This document shows, one piece after another, positions 15,948 through 18,082 of a stretch of DNA of 18,082 nt. The stretch's first letter is position 1, and every line of letters begins with the position of its first letter. This DNA is from Flavobacteriia bacterium. GTDB taxonomy: Bacteria > Bacteroidota > Bacteroidia > Flavobacteriales > Flavobacteriaceae. The notes under the pieces are model-generated. The model worked only from the letters and a program-made list of their open reading frames with translations. It had not been told where the DNA came from and did not search any database. The translations under genes and the position numbers were made by a program. The stretch is from contig DAOUPQ010000014.1 in the NCBI GenBank assembly GCA_030626085.1, positions 1-18,082 on the forward strand, read 5' to 3'.

Positions 15948-15959
15948 AACCTGTAGGTT
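15948..15959. promoter_or_regulatory. Small dyad upstream of the toxin gene
   Basis: AACCT-GT-AGGTT is centred 12 bp before the toxin ATG, in the only intergenic gap of 30 bp within the cargo run. Antitoxins of the HigA class usually bind a dyad at their own promoter, so this is a candidate operator. It is short and could be chance. I see no clear promoter box in the gap. Confidence 0.3.
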
Positions 15960-15965
15960 GATTTT

Positions 15966-16475
15966 ATGAAAATAATTGATACATTTGTACCCTGCCTATA
16001 TGCATTCAAATATCCTGAAAATGATATTGACGAATTAGAAAGGGTATTTGATGACTGGTCAGATACAGAGTTTTTATTTGATTTTTTTGAAGATAATAAA
16101 AGTGATATCAAAATTTCAATTGAAGAAGCAATAGAGAAAGTAATAGATGAAGCAAATTTTTTAAGAGAAAAATTATTAAAATTGGCTAATTCAAAACCAA
16201 ATCAATTAAATCAATTATTTAAAAATCTAAGTAATTTTGAGTATACAGATCAAGATCTTTCTAAGCAAAAAGCTCGTAATAGATGGCTAAGATTGTATGC
16301 TATCAAAATTGATATGAATAATTATGTAATTACAGGTGGAACTATCAAACTAACACAATTAATGCAGGATAGACCACATACATATAAAGAGTTAATTAAA
16401 ATTAATAGATGTAGAGATTACCTTAAAGAAATGGGTATTTATGATGCTGATAGTTTTCATGAAATAATTTTCTAA
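15966..16475 (+). CDS. Candidate RelE/HigB-like toxin of a TAC module
   Basis: This 169-aa protein is cytoplasmic. The first 100 residues are acidic and helical. The C-terminal part contains RNRWLRLYAIKID (105-116 region), a strand pair ending ITGGTIKLTQ, and then MQDRPHTYKELIKINRCRDY. The order, a basic strand with RLYAIK, a glycine-containing strand with a lysine, then helices, resembles the C-terminal half of RelE/HigB ribonuclease toxins, but with a longer N-terminal part than the usual 90-110 residues. The gene is 2 bp upstream of an XRE antitoxin-like gene, and a SecB-like gene follows. The toxin role rests mainly on that context; the RNase activity is inferred. If it is not a toxin, it may be a third accessory protein of the restriction system. 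Confidence 0.6.
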   Translation: MKIIDTFVPCLYAFKYPENDIDELERVFDDWSDTEFLFDFFEDNKSDIKISIEEAIEKVIDEANFLREKLLKLANSKPNQLNQLFKNLSNFEYTDQDLSKQKARNRWLRLYAIKIDMNNYVITGGTIKLTQLMQDRPHTYKELIKINRCRDYLKEMGIYDADSFHEIIF

Positions 16476-16477
16476 GT

Positions 16478-17053
16478 ATGAGTAAAACAAAAAATTTAGA
16501 GAAATTTAAAAATTTAGTTTCCAAAGAGAAATCCGATTGGTTAGAAAAAGCCAACTGGCGTCAGGATAATAAAGAATGGTTAAAACATTCTCAAAAGATT
16601 GCTGTTAAAATCTTACAAACACTACGTAAGAATAAATCTGATAAAATTGGTATCGGTTCACAAAAAGAGCTTGCAGAAATGTTAAGTGTTTCTCCGCAAC
16701 AAATTAATAAAATTGTAAAGGGTAGCGAAAATTTAACTTTAGAAACTATATCTAAATTGGAACAGGTATTAAATATATCCCTAGTTTTTGCTGAAGAAAA
16801 ATCAAGTAATGAACTAGCCGAATTTGAACAAACTATTTCAGAAATTGAAATTTTGATGGAGAGGTATGAACATGGAAAATTTGAAGAATTTTATTTTAAT
16901 AACTTTAAAATTAATAAATCCTATGATTTAATTGAAGATTACTATAGTACTAATGTTTTTCAAGTAAATGAACCTAAGTCAGGCTATAAGAAATCTATAT
17001 CACAAGAAATTTATACTGAAGCCGTTGAAAATCATTTAAAATTAGTTTCCTAA
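16478..17053 (+). CDS. HigA-like XRE antitoxin with C-terminal extension
   Basis: This 191-aa protein begins with a helical N-terminus containing WLKHSQKIAVKILQTLRKN (34-52), followed by a classical XRE helix-turn-helix (about 61-104) with QKELAEMLSVSPQQINKIVKG and ENLTLETISKLEQVL. The ENLTLETI pattern is characteristic of HigA-type antitoxins. Beyond 105 is an 85-residue acidic extension ending SISQEIYTEAVENHLKLVS. In toxin-antitoxin-chaperone systems the antitoxin carries such a C-terminal chaperone-addiction segment that makes it unstable until a SecB-like protein binds. The next gene, overlapping by one base, is SecB-like, which fits well. It should neutralise the toxin and autoregulate the operon. 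Confidence 0.75.
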   Translation: MSKTKNLEKFKNLVSKEKSDWLEKANWRQDNKEWLKHSQKIAVKILQTLRKNKSDKIGIGSQKELAEMLSVSPQQINKIVKGSENLTLETISKLEQVLNISLVFAEEKSSNELAEFEQTISEIEILMERYEHGKFEEFYFNNFKINKSYDLIEDYYSTNVFQVNEPKSGYKKSISQEIYTEAVENHLKLVS

Positions 17054-17499
17054 TGAAAAAGTCAAAAGATCAAATAGGTTTTTCATTGCAAAAAGTTACT
17101 ACAGAACAATTTGCAATTCTTGAAGAATTTTACAAAGAAGGTGATGATATTCAATTAGGAACAAACCTCAAATTTGGTATCAATGACGAAAAGCATTTAA
17201 TTGTTGTTATCCTATCTGTACAATTCACACAAAAGGATAAACCTTTTTTAAAATTAGATGCAGCTTGTCATTTTAATATTAATGATTCTTCATGGGGTGA
17301 ATTTTTAGATTCTAAAAAAGGAGAGATTACATTTCCAAAAGGATTTGTTGGTCATTTGGTAATGCTTACTATTGGAACAACAAGAGGTGTATTACATGCT
17401 AAAACAGAAAATACACTGTTTAATAAATTTTTATTACCTACAATTAATGTAAATGATATTATTAAAAGTGATTTGGTAATGAAAATTAGCGATAAGTAA
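17053..17499 (+). CDS. SecB-like chaperone of a TAC module
   Basis: This is a 148-aa protein. The first half reads as long beta strands (HLIVVILSVQFTQ, LKLDAACHFNI). The second half has FPKGFVGHLVMLTIG, then TTRGVLHAKTENTLFNKF, then LLPTINVNDII. A strand-helix core ending in an RG segment and a proline-asparagine turn before a final helix parallels the SecB C-terminal half. SecB-like proteins paired with HigA-type antitoxins act as chaperones that fold and stabilise the antitoxin (described for Rv1957 and for CmdC of the phage-defence system CmdTAC). The gene overlaps the antitoxin by one base (TAATG). It is less likely to be a general export chaperone, given its coupling and its place in an island. 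Confidence 0.7.
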   Translation: MKKSKDQIGFSLQKVTTEQFAILEEFYKEGDDIQLGTNLKFGINDEKHLIVVILSVQFTQKDKPFLKLDAACHFNINDSSWGEFLDSKKGEITFPKGFVGHLVMLTIGTTRGVLHAKTENTLFNKFLLPTINVNDIIKSDLVMKISDK

Positions 17500-17582
17500 T
17501 TAAAATATTACTACAAAATTGAAAGATTTGATCAACATATTCAAATGTCTATTTAAGAACTAACTTTTTTAATCAAAGATCT

Positions 17583-17786
17583 CTAAACCATTTCCAAATC
17601 ATCAACCGGTATTTCCCACATCCCTACTTCACTCACCACCATACCCACTTCTACAGCAGTAAGCAGTTTTTTTCCTTTTTTTTCCGGTACTATTTCATTC
17701 AATAAATTATAAAATTGTTTTTCAGAAAATGCAGTAAAATATTTATTAAACAAATCTTTTTTTGACAATCCTTTAATTATTATCAT
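17583..17786 (-). CDS. Small HTH-like protein, leftward
   Basis: This 67-aa protein has an N-terminal half (GLSKKDLFNKYFTAFSEKQF, YNLLNEIVP) resembling a homeodomain-like HTH found in short Bacteroidota proteins. A basic KKGKKLLT segment and a valine-rich tail follow. Its codon composition is somewhat less AT-rich than its neighbours near the 3' end, and it has its own good promoter (17832-17860), both of which support a real gene. It converges on the chaperone gene across 83 bp without a clear terminator. It may be an element regulator or already chromosomal; I do not know its target. Confidence 0.5.
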   Translation of the reverse strand: MIIIKGLSKKDLFNKYFTAFSEKQFYNLLNEIVPEKKGKKLLTAVEVGMVVSEVGMWEIPVDDLEMV

Positions 17787-17831
17787 AATGTTTTTTGCTG
17801 GGGAGCAAGTTTATTTCAGGAGCGTTTGTTC

Positions 17832-17860
17832 CAAAAGTAAAAAATATTTAACAATATCAA
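17832..17860 (-). promoter_or_regulatory. Bacteroidota promoter of the small leftward gene
   Basis: On the minus strand TACTTTTG (17832-17839) fits TAnnTTTG exactly, with TTG at 17858-17860 and an 18-bp spacer. Transcription would start near 17825, giving a leader of about 40 nt before the ATG at 17786. Confidence 0.55.
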
Positions 17861-17914
17861 TATTTTTTATAACAATTTGTTTAAAATATATTATTTAATA
17901 ATAATCTCCTAAAA

Positions 17915-17977
17915 GTTTCCCGTCTTTCACAACCTTTTCCGGTAGTTTCCCGGCGTTTCCCGTCTTTCGCCGATTTC
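17915..17977. repeat. GTTTCCCG units phased at 10 bp
   Basis: A 14-bp sequence, GTTTCCCGTCTTTC, occurs at 17915-17928 and 17955-17968. Between them lie TTTTCCGGTA (17935-17944) and GTTTCCCGGC (17945-17954). Read in steps of ten bases, every unit from 17915 carries TTTC near its start, including degenerate ones at 17925, 17965 and 17974. This forms about seven phased sites upstream of the leftward gene's promoter. The phasing suggests cooperative binding of a regulator, recombinase or initiator. Confidence 0.55.
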
Positions 17978-18082
17978 ACCATTATGTGTGCAATATGTTT
18001 GTGGCTTTAATACACATTTAAGTTATAAAATTGAATACACACACCCGTAGCATTAAAAATGGAGATCAGTTTGGTAAGGTGA
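17978..18082. other. Noncoding tail of the window
   Basis: I see no supportable gene. There are GTGTG and CACAC stretches (about 17986 and 18036-18042) that could pair loosely, but with poor arms. No copy of the tRNA-Arg 3' end is present. Confidence 0.35.

Larger units (their letters stand above)
3416..18082. mobile_element. Integrated island beside tRNA-Arg (right end unresolved)
   Basis: The ordered content supports one element: tRNA gene, integrase, leftward repressor, rightward early regulators, two phage-type replication proteins, a palindrome-rich region, then restriction-like and toxin-antitoxin cargo. No structural, packaging, relaxase or type IV secretion genes are visible, which fits a phage satellite, a small replicating island or the left part of a larger element. 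By eye I found no second copy of the tRNA 3' half in the window, so the right junction is beyond the window or uses a different core. The left edge is placed nominally just after the tRNA. Confidence 0.6.

Noticed and set aside
15572..16111. Two leftward ORFs across the helicase end and the toxin start
   Set aside because: They are serine/phenylalanine-rich antisense reads of lysine- and glutamate-rich genes, with no promoter or motif.
3416..18082. Complete prophage or ICE
   Set aside because: No structural, packaging, lysis, relaxase or secretion genes are visible, although the element may continue past the window.
17978..18082. Right attachment site with a tRNA-Arg fragment
   Set aside because: I found no match to the tRNA 3' end or to the sequence flanking the integrase in this stretch.

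Overview
The window looks like a piece of a Flavobacteriia (Bacteroidota) chromosome. The DNA is very AT-rich, start codons lack clear Shine-Dalgarno sequences, several promoters match the Bacteroidota TAnnTTTG box, and one secreted protein ends in a type IX secretion (T9SS) sorting domain. All identifications come from reading the sequence by eye; no database search was run.

Positions 1-3341 look like ordinary chromosome. A noncoding region (1-617) opens with a dense cluster of TGTCATCA octamers in both orientations. It is followed by a secreted M43 (pappalysin-type) metalloprotease with a T9SS tail and a tandem pair of small paralogous lipoproteins. An intact tRNA-Arg(TCT) at 3342-3415 has a strong terminator just behind it.

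From about 3.42 kb to at least 17.8 kb the window carries what I read as an integrated mobile island: a tyrosine integrase beside the tRNA, a short unknown gene, a leftward Cro/CI-like repressor, and a divergent rightward early operon (5816-8425). That operon encodes an unknown small protein, an excisionase/MerR-like HTH protein, a winged-helix-like protein, another unknown, and two phage-type replication proteins. A palindrome-rich noncoding stretch (8447-8617) follows, then two small unknown genes and a terminator (9234-9268). No capsid, packaging, relaxase or conjugation genes are visible, so the layout resembles a phage satellite or a small replicating island more than a full prophage or ICE. 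No second copy of the tRNA 3' end was found, so the right boundary is unresolved.

The cargo (9352-17499) is a compact five-gene run on one strand. First come a 1062-aa Eco57I/TaqI-class adenine methylase and a 1131-aa protein fusing an N-terminal phospholipase-D-type nuclease domain to an SNF2-type helicase, overlapping by one base. Next come three tightly packed genes that I read as a toxin-antitoxin-chaperone (TAC) module: a RelE/HigB-like toxin candidate, a HigA-like XRE antitoxin with a C-terminal extension, and a SecB-like chaperone. The most interesting hypothesis is a two-layer anti-phage island in which restriction is backed by a chaperone-gated abortive-infection module.

A small leftward gene (17583-17786) with a good promoter and an array of GTTTCCCG units phased at 10 bp (17915-17977) close the window.
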